From Thalassocella blandensis (GTDB taxonomy: Bacteria; Pseudomonadota; Gammaproteobacteria; Pseudomonadales; Cellvibrionaceae), in NCBI GenBank assembly GCA_902141825.1, contig CABFPG010000002.1:62001-126000 (forward strand): a DNA stretch of 64,000 nucleotides, read 5' to 3'. A program made the position numbers and the translations under genes. How positions within the stretch are numbered: position 1 is the first letter of the stretch; every line of letters starts with the position of its first letter. Of the stretch, positions 47,082 to 54,611 are shown piece after piece. The notes beneath the pieces are model-generated. The model worked only from the letters and a program-made list of their open reading frames with translations, was not told the DNA's origin and did no database searches.

Positions 47082-50057
47082 ATGCAACTCTTTAGTAGAT
47101 CCATAAAATTCAATTGCAATACTTTTGGTAAGCAAAAAACCACTATTCGTTGGTTTGCGTTGATAAGTGTTTTTAGTTTGTTGTTTTCTGCGAATCAGTC
47201 TTTCGCAGCGATAAAAGTAGCTTGTATTGGCGATAGTATTACCTATGGTTCAGGAACAACAATTAAATCTCTGTACAGTTACCCCGCACAATTACAAACT
47301 TTGTTGGGAACAGATTATGAGGTGCGTAATTTTGGTGTCGGTGGAAGAACCTTACTAAAACAAGGGGATCTTCCTTATTGGAATGAATCTCAATTTACGG
47401 ACAGTAAAAACTGGCAACCCGACATTGTCATCATTCAACTTGGTACCAATGATTCAAAATCCAAAAACTGGATTTATAAAGATCAATTTGTTTCCAACTA
47501 TAAAGAACTTGTTAATGTATATCGAAGTTTATCTTCCCGGCCTGACGTAATGGTTGCTATTCCACCCAAAGTTTACGGTAATGGCATCGCGGGTATTACA
47601 GAGACTGTAATGGTTAACGAAGTCGCTCCTCGAATTCGGCAAGTTGCTAGCGATCTCCGTGTGCCTCTTATCGACAACCATTCAGCTACCACCGGTATGG
47701 AAAGTTTTTTCCCGGATACAGTACATCCAAATAACTTCGGTGCTTTTGCATTATCGTTTAACGTATACAAGACACTGGGCTCCCCCAGAAACAAAGTCAG
47801 TTTTTTTGAACACTCAGCATTTGCAGATCAACGATTTTCACTGCCCGCTGGAGAGTACCCTTATGCCAAAATGAAAGCGGTCGGCATGCCAAAAAACTGG
47901 CTGTCTTCTTTGCTGATTCCGCAAGGTTATACAGTAGAGTTATTCGATGGGGAAGTGTTTGACGGCCCGAAACTCACTGTAACCACAGACCAAAGTTATG
48001 TCGGTAATTTATTTAACGACATCGTATCATCATTTAAAATCATTCCACCCGGGAGTCGATTGTATTCTGGCAAAGAATACGCAAGTGCACTAACCACACT
48101 GGAAGCTGGCCAGTACACACAAAAGCAACTGACTATCGCCGGTGTAACGAATGACTCTATTTCCTCCTTGCGCATTAACCCGGAGTATACTGTCACACTG
48201 TACACGGATGATAATTTTTCCGGCGCTCAAACTACTTTCTCAAAAGACACGCATAGCTTGGATAGCAGTCTCGATAATCGAACCTCATCTCTCATCATTA
48301 AACCCAATTACATACATCATCACATTGAAGCAGAAGCTTATTCTGAATATTACGATCTGACGAGTGGTAACAGTGGTGGCTATCACAGAATGGATGATGT
48401 TGACATTGGTGTTGCCGATGATATTGGTGACGGCTACTTTGTCGGTTGGTTACTGACGGGCGAGTGGATGAGCTATAACAATATTCAAATCCCGAGAAGT
48501 GGAACTTACCTCGTAAAAGCCCGGGTGACAGGTAATGGCGGCACTTTAAGTCTGGACCTAAATGGGGGAACAACACAATTGGGTCAATTCAACATACCCA
48601 ATACCGGCGGTTGGCAAAACTGGACAACCCTGACCACTGAAATGTTTTTCCCCAAAGGAACTCACTCACTTGGCTTATATATTTCCAATAGTGGTTTTAA
48701 TATCAATTGGCTGGAAATTATCGATACTACACAAGGGCCTCAAGGTTTTATATTGTGTGCCGAAGAAAACGCTACATGCAGTTTTTCAGGTAAAGCCGAA
48801 GTGGCTTTCGGTATAGAAGGAGAATTTTATGTTAATGCTGCAAATAACGGTATCAGTTGTTCCAGCAGTAATTTCGGCGATCCCGCACCGGGCAAGGAAA
48901 AACGCTGTTATCTACGCCCGCTGGTCGATCTAAATTCACATTGGACAGCGTGGTTGGACCGTGACGATCCAAGTGGTAGCGCCGACAATGAAACAGGGCA
49001 CTCAGGTGTTTGCAGTAGTCCAGTCGCGATTGAAGCACGTGTTAAAGGCTCCAGTGAGGTGTTTATACCAGGCGTAAATGAGCCGGAATACTTTTCCAGT
49101 TTCAATTCTCACGGCTTGATTTGTATTAACCAGGAACAGACGGATGGTATATGCGACGACTATGAAGTAAGGCTATTGTGTTTGGATGATAATTGGAGTG
49201 ATTGGTTGAATAACGACAACCCCGGAGGTACTGCCGACAATGAATCCAAACCCCAAAGCCTATGTGCTAACCCTTCCGCAATTGAAGCGAGGATCGCTGG
49301 AACCACCAGTGTTTTCTCTCCTTCCATAAATGAACCCGAAGTCTTTGATACTTTTAATTCGGTGTCTGGTTTAATTTGCATGAATCAACAACAAAATGAC
49401 GGCGTCTGTGAAGATTATGAAGTGCGTTTCCAATGCTTGGAAAATCTTTGGAGCGAATGGATTGATCAGGACGATCCAAGCGGTACTGCAGACAACGAAT
49501 CAAAACCAGCAAGCATGTGTGAAACACCCATTGCCATAGAAGCGAGAGAAAAGGGTACAGATAAAATCTTCACGCCGGGCTATGGAGAACCTGAACTATT
49601 TACGCCTTTTAATGCTCGTGAAGGGCTTATTTGTCTCAATGCCAATCAGGCAGACGGCGCGTGTCGTGATTATGAAGTACGCTTTTTGTGTGATCCTGAA
49701 CAGAGCAATAGTGGTTCTTCTTCATCCAGCAGCTCCTCTTCGAGTAGCAGTTCTACTTCCAGCAGTAGCTCGTCTTCAAGTAGTTCTTCATCAACAAGCA
49801 GTTCATCCAGTAGCTCTTCGAGCAGTTCTTCAAGCTCCTCCTCGTCCAGTAGTTCAAGCTCTTCTTCTGGCGGAAGCTGTTCAGGCATCTCGATTTACGT
49901 TGATAGAAATAATTACGCTACGGGGGACTTTGTACAGAATAATGGTGGTTTATATCAATGCACGGAAGGCGGTTGGTGTACAGTTGGTGGACCTTATGAA
50001 CCTGGGGTGGGGTGGGCATGGACCTATGCCTGGAGCTTGATCTCTGGATGTGATTAG
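47082..50057 (+). CDS. SGNH/GDSL esterase with beta-gamma crystallin, CBM6-like, WxxW and C-terminal CBM modules
   Basis: 991 residues. Signal peptide to about 43, then an SGNH hydrolase with A-C-I-G-D-S-I-T-Y (Ser), L-G-T-N-D and P-D-T-V-H-P-N-N (Asp/His), so probably a carbohydrate O-deacetylase. Two beta-gamma crystallin-like domains (238-406), a CBM6-like module (407-547), a Cys module (550-615), three WxxW repeats (616-872), polyserine (877-930) and the same CBM5/12-like terminus as the two preceding genes. The start is placed after the terminator at 46930. Confidence 0.85.
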   Translation: MQLFSRSIKFNCNTFGKQKTTIRWFALISVFSLLFSANQSFAAIKVACIGDSITYGSGTTIKSLYSYPAQLQTLLGTDYEVRNFGVGGRTLLKQGDLPYWNESQFTDSKNWQPDIVIIQLGTNDSKSKNWIYKDQFVSNYKELVNVYRSLSSRPDVMVAIPPKVYGNGIAGITETVMVNEVAPRIRQVASDLRVPLIDNHSATTGMESFFPDTVHPNNFGAFALSFNVYKTLGSPRNKVSFFEHSAFADQRFSLPAGEYPYAKMKAVGMPKNWLSSLLIPQGYTVELFDGEVFDGPKLTVTTDQSYVGNLFNDIVSSFKIIPPGSRLYSGKEYASALTTLEAGQYTQKQLTIAGVTNDSISSLRINPEYTVTLYTDDNFSGAQTTFSKDTHSLDSSLDNRTSSLIIKPNYIHHHIEAEAYSEYYDLTSGNSGGYHRMDDVDIGVADDIGDGYFVGWLLTGEWMSYNNIQIPRSGTYLVKARVTGNGGTLSLDLNGGTTQLGQFNIPNTGGWQNWTTLTTEMFFPKGTHSLGLYISNSGFNINWLEIIDTTQGPQGFILCAEENATCSFSGKAEVAFGIEGEFYVNAANNGISCSSSNFGDPAPGKEKRCYLRPLVDLNSHWTAWLDRDDPSGSADNETGHSGVCSSPVAIEARVKGSSEVFIPGVNEPEYFSSFNSHGLICINQEQTDGICDDYEVRLLCLDDNWSDWLNNDNPGGTADNESKPQSLCANPSAIEARIAGTTSVFSPSINEPEVFDTFNSVSGLICMNQQQNDGVCEDYEVRFQCLENLWSEWIDQDDPSGTADNESKPASMCETPIAIEAREKGTDKIFTPGYGEPELFTPFNAREGLICLNANQADGACRDYEVRFLCDPEQSNSGSSSSSSSSSSSSSTSSSSSSSSSSSSTSSSSSSSSSSSSSSSSSSSSSSSSGGSCSGISIYVDRNNYATGDFVQNNGGLYQCTEGGWCTVGGPYEPGVGWAWTYAWSLISGCD
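49713..49870 (+). repeat. Polyserine linker in the SGNH esterase gene
   Basis: About 52 codons, Ser with a few Thr, mixed codons. Confidence 0.9.
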
Positions 50058-50124
50058 CTTTTGATGATTATGAACAGTTTTTTTTGCAACTCCACTAACT
50101 TTAAATTGGAAATGGTAAAAACAA

Positions 50125-50878
50125 ATGAATAAAAAATTAGTTAGCCAGTTCGGTCTTATACTTTTTATGTCCTTTCTTTCTCTTGCCCATGCTCAAAGTA
50201 AAGTAATGGTTAATGCAGATAGCACTGTTTCTATTAATGGCACAAAGGTTTTCCCGATAAGTGTTTATATCCAGTCAGATTGGCCCGGAGTTAAAGATCT
50301 TGGCGTGAATGCAGTATCTCGGCCTTTTTGCGCCAATTCCGGGGCCGTTAGTCAGGCAGAAAACTATAGTCTATATCTTCACTATACTGCGGGACCAGGT
50401 TGCGATTATGAAAATGCCACCGCAATAAAAAACCGTAATACGAGCATATTTCAACAGAGTGTCAATCAAGCTAAGAACTCAAATTGGTTATTCGGCTATG
50501 GACTTCCAGACGAACCAAAATCAGCAACGGGTTTAAGTGGTGCTGATACTAAATGGGCTTATGATTTAATCAAATCAACCGATCCGATCATCCGGTATTT
50601 TTAACTGAGTATGCCAACGACATTAGCGCCTACAAAAATTCTGCCGATATATTTTTGAATGATCAGTATCCATTCAATAACAACAGTAATCCTTTATATG
50701 ATATAAAAACCAAGCTCAAAAATATGCAGAGCCAAGTCGCACCTAAACCGGTGTGGCTGATTATCCAAACGGGCAGCCAGTTTGGTATGCCCACGAATGC
50801 ACAAATCCGAGCAGAAACGTATTTATCAATTGCTTTAGGTTCTACAGGCTTAATCTTCTACTCTTATGACGTGGAAGT
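50125..50878 (+). pseudogene. Frameshifted and truncated glycoside-hydrolase-like gene
   Basis: GGAAATGG ribosome-binding site and signal peptide (L-S-L-A-H-A-Q) are intact. The first frame ends at 50604 after D-P-I-I-R-Y-F. The reading continues in the other frame as D-H-P-V-F-L-T-E-Y-A-N, so one base was lost near 50587. The motif G-L-P-D-E-P resembles a TIM-barrel glycosidase acid region. The protein-like sequence stops near L-I-F-Y-S-Y-D (50878), where unrelated DNA begins just upstream of the prophage attachment region; the 3' part was deleted or displaced. Confidence 0.75.
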
Positions 50879-51062
50879 TGTGCGTGTTTTTATTTTTGTT
50901 CTCAGATCCTAGGAAGTTCTATAACTGTCAATAGGGGCATAGCCTTCTTCGTTTTACAGCCACCATTCATAAATACGCTTATATGCGGGTTGTAGCTCCG
51001 CTGCAACCCTTGGCAAGCGCCGAGCGTTCTTTGTTTTAACCTGGCTAAATTTCCCTTCCATG

Positions 51063-51204
51063 ACTGCGCATAATAACGTCGTTATGTTAAAGAGAGAGGG
51101 CTAGGGCATGCTTGCCAGCCCCTAGCCCGAGAGAGGCGATTCGCAGCCGGTGAAAATCCCTGTCACCGGCGCAGAATTTACACATAATGCATATTATGCG
51201 GCTG
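51063..51204. other. Inverted pair of dif-like XerC/XerD sites (CTXphi-style attachment structure)
   Basis: Site 1 (51063-51092, + strand): ACTGCGCATAA, 8-nt centre TAACGTCG, TTATGTTAAAG. Site 2 (51177-51204, - strand): read on the minus strand, CAGCCGCATAA, centre TATGCA, TTATGTGTAAA. The gammaproteobacterial dif core is GCGCATAA-N6-TTATGTTAAA. The 84 nt between holds two hairpins: GGGCTAGGG/CCCTAGCCC (51098-51128) and GCCGGTGA/TCACCGGC (51146-51170). In CTXphi, two dif-like sites in opposite orientation fold as single-stranded DNA to create the XerC substrate; the arrangement here matches. Confidence 0.8.
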
Positions 51205-51263
51205 TTGACAGCTTGCCTGTCATACAGCTCCAGTTTTCAAATTGGTCAGCTAATCTTGTGCCG

Positions 51264-51815
51264 TCACTTTATGGTTACGATTTCAATTTTCTCTATTTTA
51301 TTTTTATCAAAGTAATCAATTTCATTCGAGACTACTGTTTTAGCTATGCATCTTTCAGTACCGCAACGAACAATGTTATATTTTTTAGACTTACCTTCGA
51401 TTTTTACGTTTATATCTTGTGTAAATCCCACAGCTATTGCCTTCTCTGCTGCCATTCGCCCGAAGATTTTTGCAGTTAACGGAAACATAATAATAAGCAA
51501 TAAAATTACTAGAAGAAAAGAGATTTGATATGACTCTTTATATAGCCTCGCTCCTTCAGCTATTCGGTCAATGAGTTTATTTTTTAAAAAAAATGATAGT
51601 GGGAGATTTACGCTTAGCGCTAGTATTAGCATCGCTGATATACATAGTCCACCTGTCCCTAATTTTTCCTCAAACGAAAAATCTAAGGTATCTATTCCGC
51701 CTAGATTTCTTATAAAAGCCTCATAAAACACTTCTCCAGCCATATAGCTTACACCTGTAAATAAACCTATTAATATGCTGGCATCTAATGTTAAGTTGAC
51801 CTTATCTTTTCCCAC
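51264..51815 (-). CDS. Prophage cargo membrane protein, unknown function
   Basis: 183 residues with about three hydrophobic segments (13-33, 55-75, 95-118), then a soluble C-terminal part with two Cys (R-C-G-T-E-R-C) and a basic tail. It sits between the attachment region and the origin, opposite to the structural genes, the usual place for phage-carried accessory genes (for example superinfection-exclusion or toxin genes). No family recognised. Confidence 0.6.
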   Translation of the reverse strand: MGKDKVNLTLDASILIGLFTGVSYMAGEVFYEAFIRNLGGIDTLDFSFEEKLGTGGLCISAMLILALSVNLPLSFFLKNKLIDRIAEGARLYKESYQISFLLVILLLIIMFPLTAKIFGRMAAEKAIAVGFTQDINVKIEGKSKKYNIVRCGTERCIAKTVVSNEIDYFDKNKIEKIEIVTIK

Positions 51816-51866
51816 TTTTTTTCCTTTATGAATTTAGTAACGCGTTACGAAATAGTGTAGTGGAGG

Positions 51867-51967
51867 TTTCCAGAAACGAAACGCAGTTTCGGTTCTGGAA
51901 AGTGGAACGGCTTGAATTCGTTCTACGGTACTCTAATACCGTAGAAGACTCCCATGATGGGAGTTTT
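51867..51967. other. Three hairpins: probable replication origin / packaging region
   Basis: H1: TTTCCAGAAACGAAAC / GTTTCGGTTCTGGAAA (51867-51901, 16-bp arms, one mismatch). H2: TTCTACGGTA / TACCGTAGAA, loop CTCTAA (51921-51946). H3: ACTCCCA / TGGGAGT followed by TTT (51948-51967), which may terminate a leftward or rightward transcript. The CTCTAATA in H2 resembles the CTTTAATA nick region of the Ff phages. Position between cargo gene and repressor fits the intergenic origin of inoviruses (inference). Confidence 0.6.
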
Positions 51968-51995
51968 GCATATTTATTGCACTATCCTTTTCTAG

Positions 51996-52166
51996 TTATT
52001 TTCCCCATTCTTTGTAATCTTTTTCCGTCACGTTTTTAAGCCCTATCTCAATAAGCTTTTTTAGCACGAATGTATCTTTAATTGGTTTTTGAGTAGCCAC
52101 CACAGCTTTAACCATTTCCTTCTCAATTGCCTTCCATGTGTCTTCATCAATATGTTTGGTTGGCAC
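51996..52166 (-). CDS. Small ribbon-helix-helix-like repressor
   Basis: 56 residues from a GTG with AGAGGTGG just upstream. The sequence begins M-P-T-K-H-I-D-E-D-T-W and continues with a helix and V-L-K-K-L-I-E-I-G-L-K, consistent with a short DNA-binding protein of the RHH or phage-repressor kind. Divergent from the replication gene across a cluster of inverted repeats, the arrangement of RstR-type inovirus repressors. Too short to classify with certainty. Confidence 0.6.
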   Translation of the reverse strand: MPTKHIDEDTWKAIEKEMVKAVVATQKPIKDTFVLKKLIEIGLKNVTEKDYKEWGK

Positions 52167-52179
52167 GTACCACCTCTAA

Positions 52180-52310
52180 GTGTCTTCTAGGTTAGTTTCT
52201 AAGCGTATCAGAACTAAGAATATTATAAACGCAATTCTGGTTTCCCTTGTCTTCTAAGTTCTGAGAATATAATAATTAATCAGAAAAAATAATTCTAAGA
52301 ACTTAGAAAT
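52180..52310. promoter_or_regulatory. Operator cluster between repressor and replication gene
   Basis: TTCTAAGTTCTGAGAAT (52252-52268) and ATTCTAAGAACTTAGAA (52292-52308) are near-perfect inverse copies of each other (16 of 17). Further half-sites TTCTAAG and CAGAACTAAGAAT occur at 52190-52220. Together they look like three to four binding sites for one repressor controlling both divergent promoters. Confidence 0.7.
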
Positions 52311-52339
52311 GGCGCTTTTCTTTAGTTGCTGATCGGAAA

Positions 52340-53587
52340 ATGTCTATGTGGGATAAGCTAGATCTTGAAATACCCTTCGACTCTCTTCACGTGAACAACA
52401 CCTCTCAAGGTGGTGGAAATGTGAACATACTCGAGTATGACTTTGCTATTTACCAGGAAGGCAAAATTGTCGATGGTGTTCAGGTTTATGACTCTCCCAG
52501 CGCGAAAAAATGGGAAACAGTTGCCTCTTCTATATCTCACCTGGCAGTCGGTTTTTATCCATCAGGCAATGGTTTCAACCATTGGCCGCACGTCCGAATC
52601 AAAGCATCCCCGAATAAAATCATTCAAGGCCATAACGTATTTGGAACTGAAGATATAAAGCAGGGCGCTTTGCAAATGCTTACGCAATTGCGAATGGCTT
52701 TCCCAAAGATCTTCCGTCACTTAGATATCAAAGCCGCACAAATACGCTACCTTGACGCAACGTATAGCGCATTAGTTGAATCAGCCTTTCAGCGACGCAC
52801 CATTTTTAAAGTGTTTGCGAATCTTGCAGACAGTCGAACCAGTGTTAACGATAAGCATGAAGACTATTTGCAGTTAGGTGGCGCCGCCAATGGTAAAGAA
52901 GCATCCAAGTTCAAGCGGCAAAAAATCTATTATAAATTCCAGGAAGTCATGCACGATTTGCGACAAGCAAAACGTGTGAATGACAAAACCAGAGTGGATA
53001 TTTTATCGGATCAAAGGCTGCTTGATTTTGCCAATAGCCGTATGCGATTTGAAGGCACGATAGGTTTTCAAGAGTTGAAGAGGGTAGGCATACCTACTAG
53101 CTTAAACGAATTTATGAAGTTTCAGGACTGGTATTTAGAAACACATGGAGTAACGCTTTGCGAATATGTGTGGCGATTATGTTTTGACAAATTATTTTCC
53201 CAGATTGAGGGACACACCATGAAAAATGTAGATGATGAGCATATCAAACTAAGAATAGACGCTAAATATATTCGCATTAAAGACTGCGGAAAATTGTGTA
53301 AACGTAAAGCTGACGCAGTGTTTAAAACCTATAAAGCTATTAAATACGAAGGCTATTCAGAGCTATCAAAAGCAAACAGCTCTACATTTTTTCGTAATGT
53401 TAAATTACTTGAGAATGCCGGTATTAGTAAGGCATTTTTAAAATCGCTAGACCCCATGAAACCACAACTTAATGTGGTGCCGATCGTTCAGCTAATCAAG
53501 ATAGATTTTAGCAACCAGCGCCCAGCCTGGTACGAAGAACCCAAAGCCAGCTATTCACAGCAGCACCATTTAAAACTGGTTGGTTAG
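52340..53587 (+). CDS. Phage replication initiation protein, gene II/X (G2P) family
   Basis: 415 residues. The motif L-Q/I-Q-G-H-N-V-F-G with K-I-I before it is the hallmark of the phage/plasmid gpII-gpX family (rolling-circle nicking-closing enzyme of filamentous phages). The N-terminal beta-rich half is followed by a Lys/Arg-rich C-terminal half (R-F-E-G-T, Y-V-W-R-L-C-F-D). It nicks the double-stranded form at the plus origin, presumably in the 51.87-51.95 kb hairpins. Runs into a chain of small phage genes. Confidence 0.9.
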   Translation: MSMWDKLDLEIPFDSLHVNNTSQGGGNVNILEYDFAIYQEGKIVDGVQVYDSPSAKKWETVASSISHLAVGFYPSGNGFNHWPHVRIKASPNKIIQGHNVFGTEDIKQGALQMLTQLRMAFPKIFRHLDIKAAQIRYLDATYSALVESAFQRRTIFKVFANLADSRTSVNDKHEDYLQLGGAANGKEASKFKRQKIYYKFQEVMHDLRQAKRVNDKTRVDILSDQRLLDFANSRMRFEGTIGFQELKRVGIPTSLNEFMKFQDWYLETHGVTLCEYVWRLCFDKLFSQIEGHTMKNVDDEHIKLRIDAKYIRIKDCGKLCKRKADAVFKTYKAIKYEGYSELSKANSSTFFRNVKLLENAGISKAFLKSLDPMKPQLNVVPIVQLIKIDFSNQRPAWYEEPKASYSQQHHLKLVG

Positions 53588-53594
53588 TAGCGCA

Positions 53595-53735
53595 ATGAAA
53601 GACAACAAAGACAAAGACACCATAGATTTATTTACTGGCCGCAAGACAGCAGGGCGCCCACGTAAGTACAAAAATGACGCTGAAAAAATGCGTGTTTATC
53701 GTTTAAGAAAGAAACTAAGAGAGGCTTCGTTATGA
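53595..53735 (+). CDS. Small basic protein with AT-hook-like motif
   Basis: 46 residues; G-R-P-R-K-Y in the middle and an Arg/Lys-rich end (Y-R-L-R-K-K-L-R). Its stop overlaps the next start (ATGA), which indicates translational coupling. Similar tiny basic genes follow the replication gene in many inoviruses and may help replication or packaging. Confidence 0.6.
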   Translation: MKDNKDKDTIDLFTGRKTAGRPRKYKNDAEKMRVYRLRKKLREASL

Positions 53736-54085
53736 GTATTGGAATATTTGCCGTTGGAAAATTGAAAGGGTATTTCGTCACACAGAACAATGGTTATACC
53801 AACCGGTTTTTAGCGCTCGTAACCGGTGAAATAGAAAACCGGTACGGTGAGAAAGAAGAGCTGATTACAGAAATTGAAGTATCTGAAAAGCTCGAACGCG
53901 ACATGAACATTAATGCAATCGCTAGCGAGTGCTCAGACAAAATCGTATCTGTGCCAATGGGCATTAATCACCGCAAAGGTGAAAAGAATGGTCGAGCCTG
54001 GTCATTCGTGAAGTACTACTTGCGTGCAGACACGCCGATCAAGGTTATCGATAAAGCCAGCGAGCCTAAGGTTAAAGCGGCGTAA
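53732..54085 (+). CDS. Probable phage ssDNA-binding protein (pV-like)
   Basis: 117 residues, coupled to the preceding small gene. Beta-rich with Y-F-V-T-Q-N-N-G-Y near the start and basic K-Y-Y-L-R-A near the end. The size and position directly after the replication protein match gpV of filamentous phages, which coats the single-stranded genome before export. Sequence identity to known pV was not tested; the call rests on position and size. Confidence 0.65.
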   Translation: MSIGIFAVGKLKGYFVTQNNGYTNRFLALVTGEIENRYGEKEELITEIEVSEKLERDMNINAIASECSDKIVSVPMGINHRKGEKNGRAWSFVKYYLRADTPIKVIDKASEPKVKAA

Positions 54086-54090
54086 TTATT

Positions 54091-54318
54091 ATGGCTACCA
54101 CATTAGTTTGCGATGGAACAGTCACCCAAACAAGTGATGGTTTGCCCCTGTGTTCAACGGGATGGATGACGCAGTTAGCATCGGTTCCGTTTGACATTAG
54201 CCAGGTTGACCCAGGTGTCGCCTCGGCTTTTTTCGCGGGCGGTTTCGCCCTATTAATTATTCCCTGGTCAGTGGCCTGGGGTTTTCGTCAGATGTTTAAA
54301 TTAATTCCTAAGAGGTGA
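54091..54318 (+). CDS. Small phage membrane protein (minor coat-like)
   Basis: 75 residues. N-terminus with T-L-V-C-D-G-T-V-T-x-T-S-D-G-L-P-L-C, a Cys pair common in inovirus proteins at this position, then one transmembrane segment (about 48-66) and a basic tail K-L-I-P-K-R. Probably a virion or assembly protein of the pVII/pIX type. Confidence 0.65.
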   Translation: MATTLVCDGTVTQTSDGLPLCSTGWMTQLASVPFDISQVDPGVASAFFAGGFALLIIPWSVAWGFRQMFKLIPKR

Positions 54319-54323
54319 ATATT

Positions 54324-54470
54324 ATGGAAGAAATGGTTACTGGTATTGTAGCGTCAGTTGATTTTACTCCAATTGTAGTTGGCATTGGTGGTATCGCCGC
54401 AGCTGTAGCTTTGGTGTATATCGCAATGAGCGGTGGCGGCATGTTACTTAGCATGTTGCGTCGCCGCTAA
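54324..54470 (+). CDS. Major coat protein (pVIII-like)
   Basis: 48 residues. Acidic N-terminus (M-E-E-M), single long hydrophobic helix V-G-I-G-G-I-A-A-A-V-A-L-V-Y-I-A, and a basic end L-R-R-R: the charge pattern of filamentous phage pVIII, whose basic end contacts the DNA. Ribosome-binding site AGAGGTG. It is immediately followed by a strong terminator, also a hallmark of gene VIII. No signal peptide, like Pf1-class coat proteins with short leaders. Confidence 0.8.
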   Translation: MEEMVTGIVASVDFTPIVVGIGGIAAAVALVYIAMSGGGMLLSMLRRR

Positions 54471-54481
54471 GGTGAAACAAG

Positions 54482-54502
54482 CGGGGCTTCGGCCCCGTTT
54501 TT
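54482..54502 (+). terminator. Central phage terminator after the coat gene
   Basis: CGGGGC, loop TTCG, GCCCCG, then TTTTT. It ends the abundant coat transcript ahead of the minor-coat and assembly genes. Confidence 0.92.
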
Positions 54503-54516
54503 AGTTGAGGTGCAAC

Positions 54517-54594
54517 ATGTTGGATTTATATTACTGGACGTTCTTTTTTGCGGGTGTTTTATGTTCTTACTTGGTCTTAAGTCAATTCGAATGA
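54517..54594 (+). CDS. Tiny phage membrane protein (pVII/pIX-like)
   Basis: 25 residues, M-L-D-L-Y-Y-W-T-F-F-F-A-G-V-L, one hydrophobic helix. GAGGTG lies 5 nt upstream. Its stop overlaps the ATG of pIII (ATGA at 54591), supporting both starts. Tiny end-cap proteins of this size are expected in inoviruses. Confidence 0.6.
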   Translation: MLDLYYWTFFFAGVLCSYLVLSQFE

Positions 54595-54611
54595 TTGAAC
54601 AATCATTCGAA
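54586..54611. repeat. Perfect inverted repeat over the pIII start codon
   Basis: TTCGAATGATTG, 2-nt spacer, CAATCATTCGAA. The pIII ATG is inside the left arm, so the structure in mRNA may hide the start, or it is the edge of the inserted palindromic element. Confidence 0.7.

Noticed and set aside
42751..49870. CRISPR-like or microsatellite origin of the serine-coding repeats
   Set aside because: The DNA has no regular repeat unit or spacers; only the protein is repetitive.
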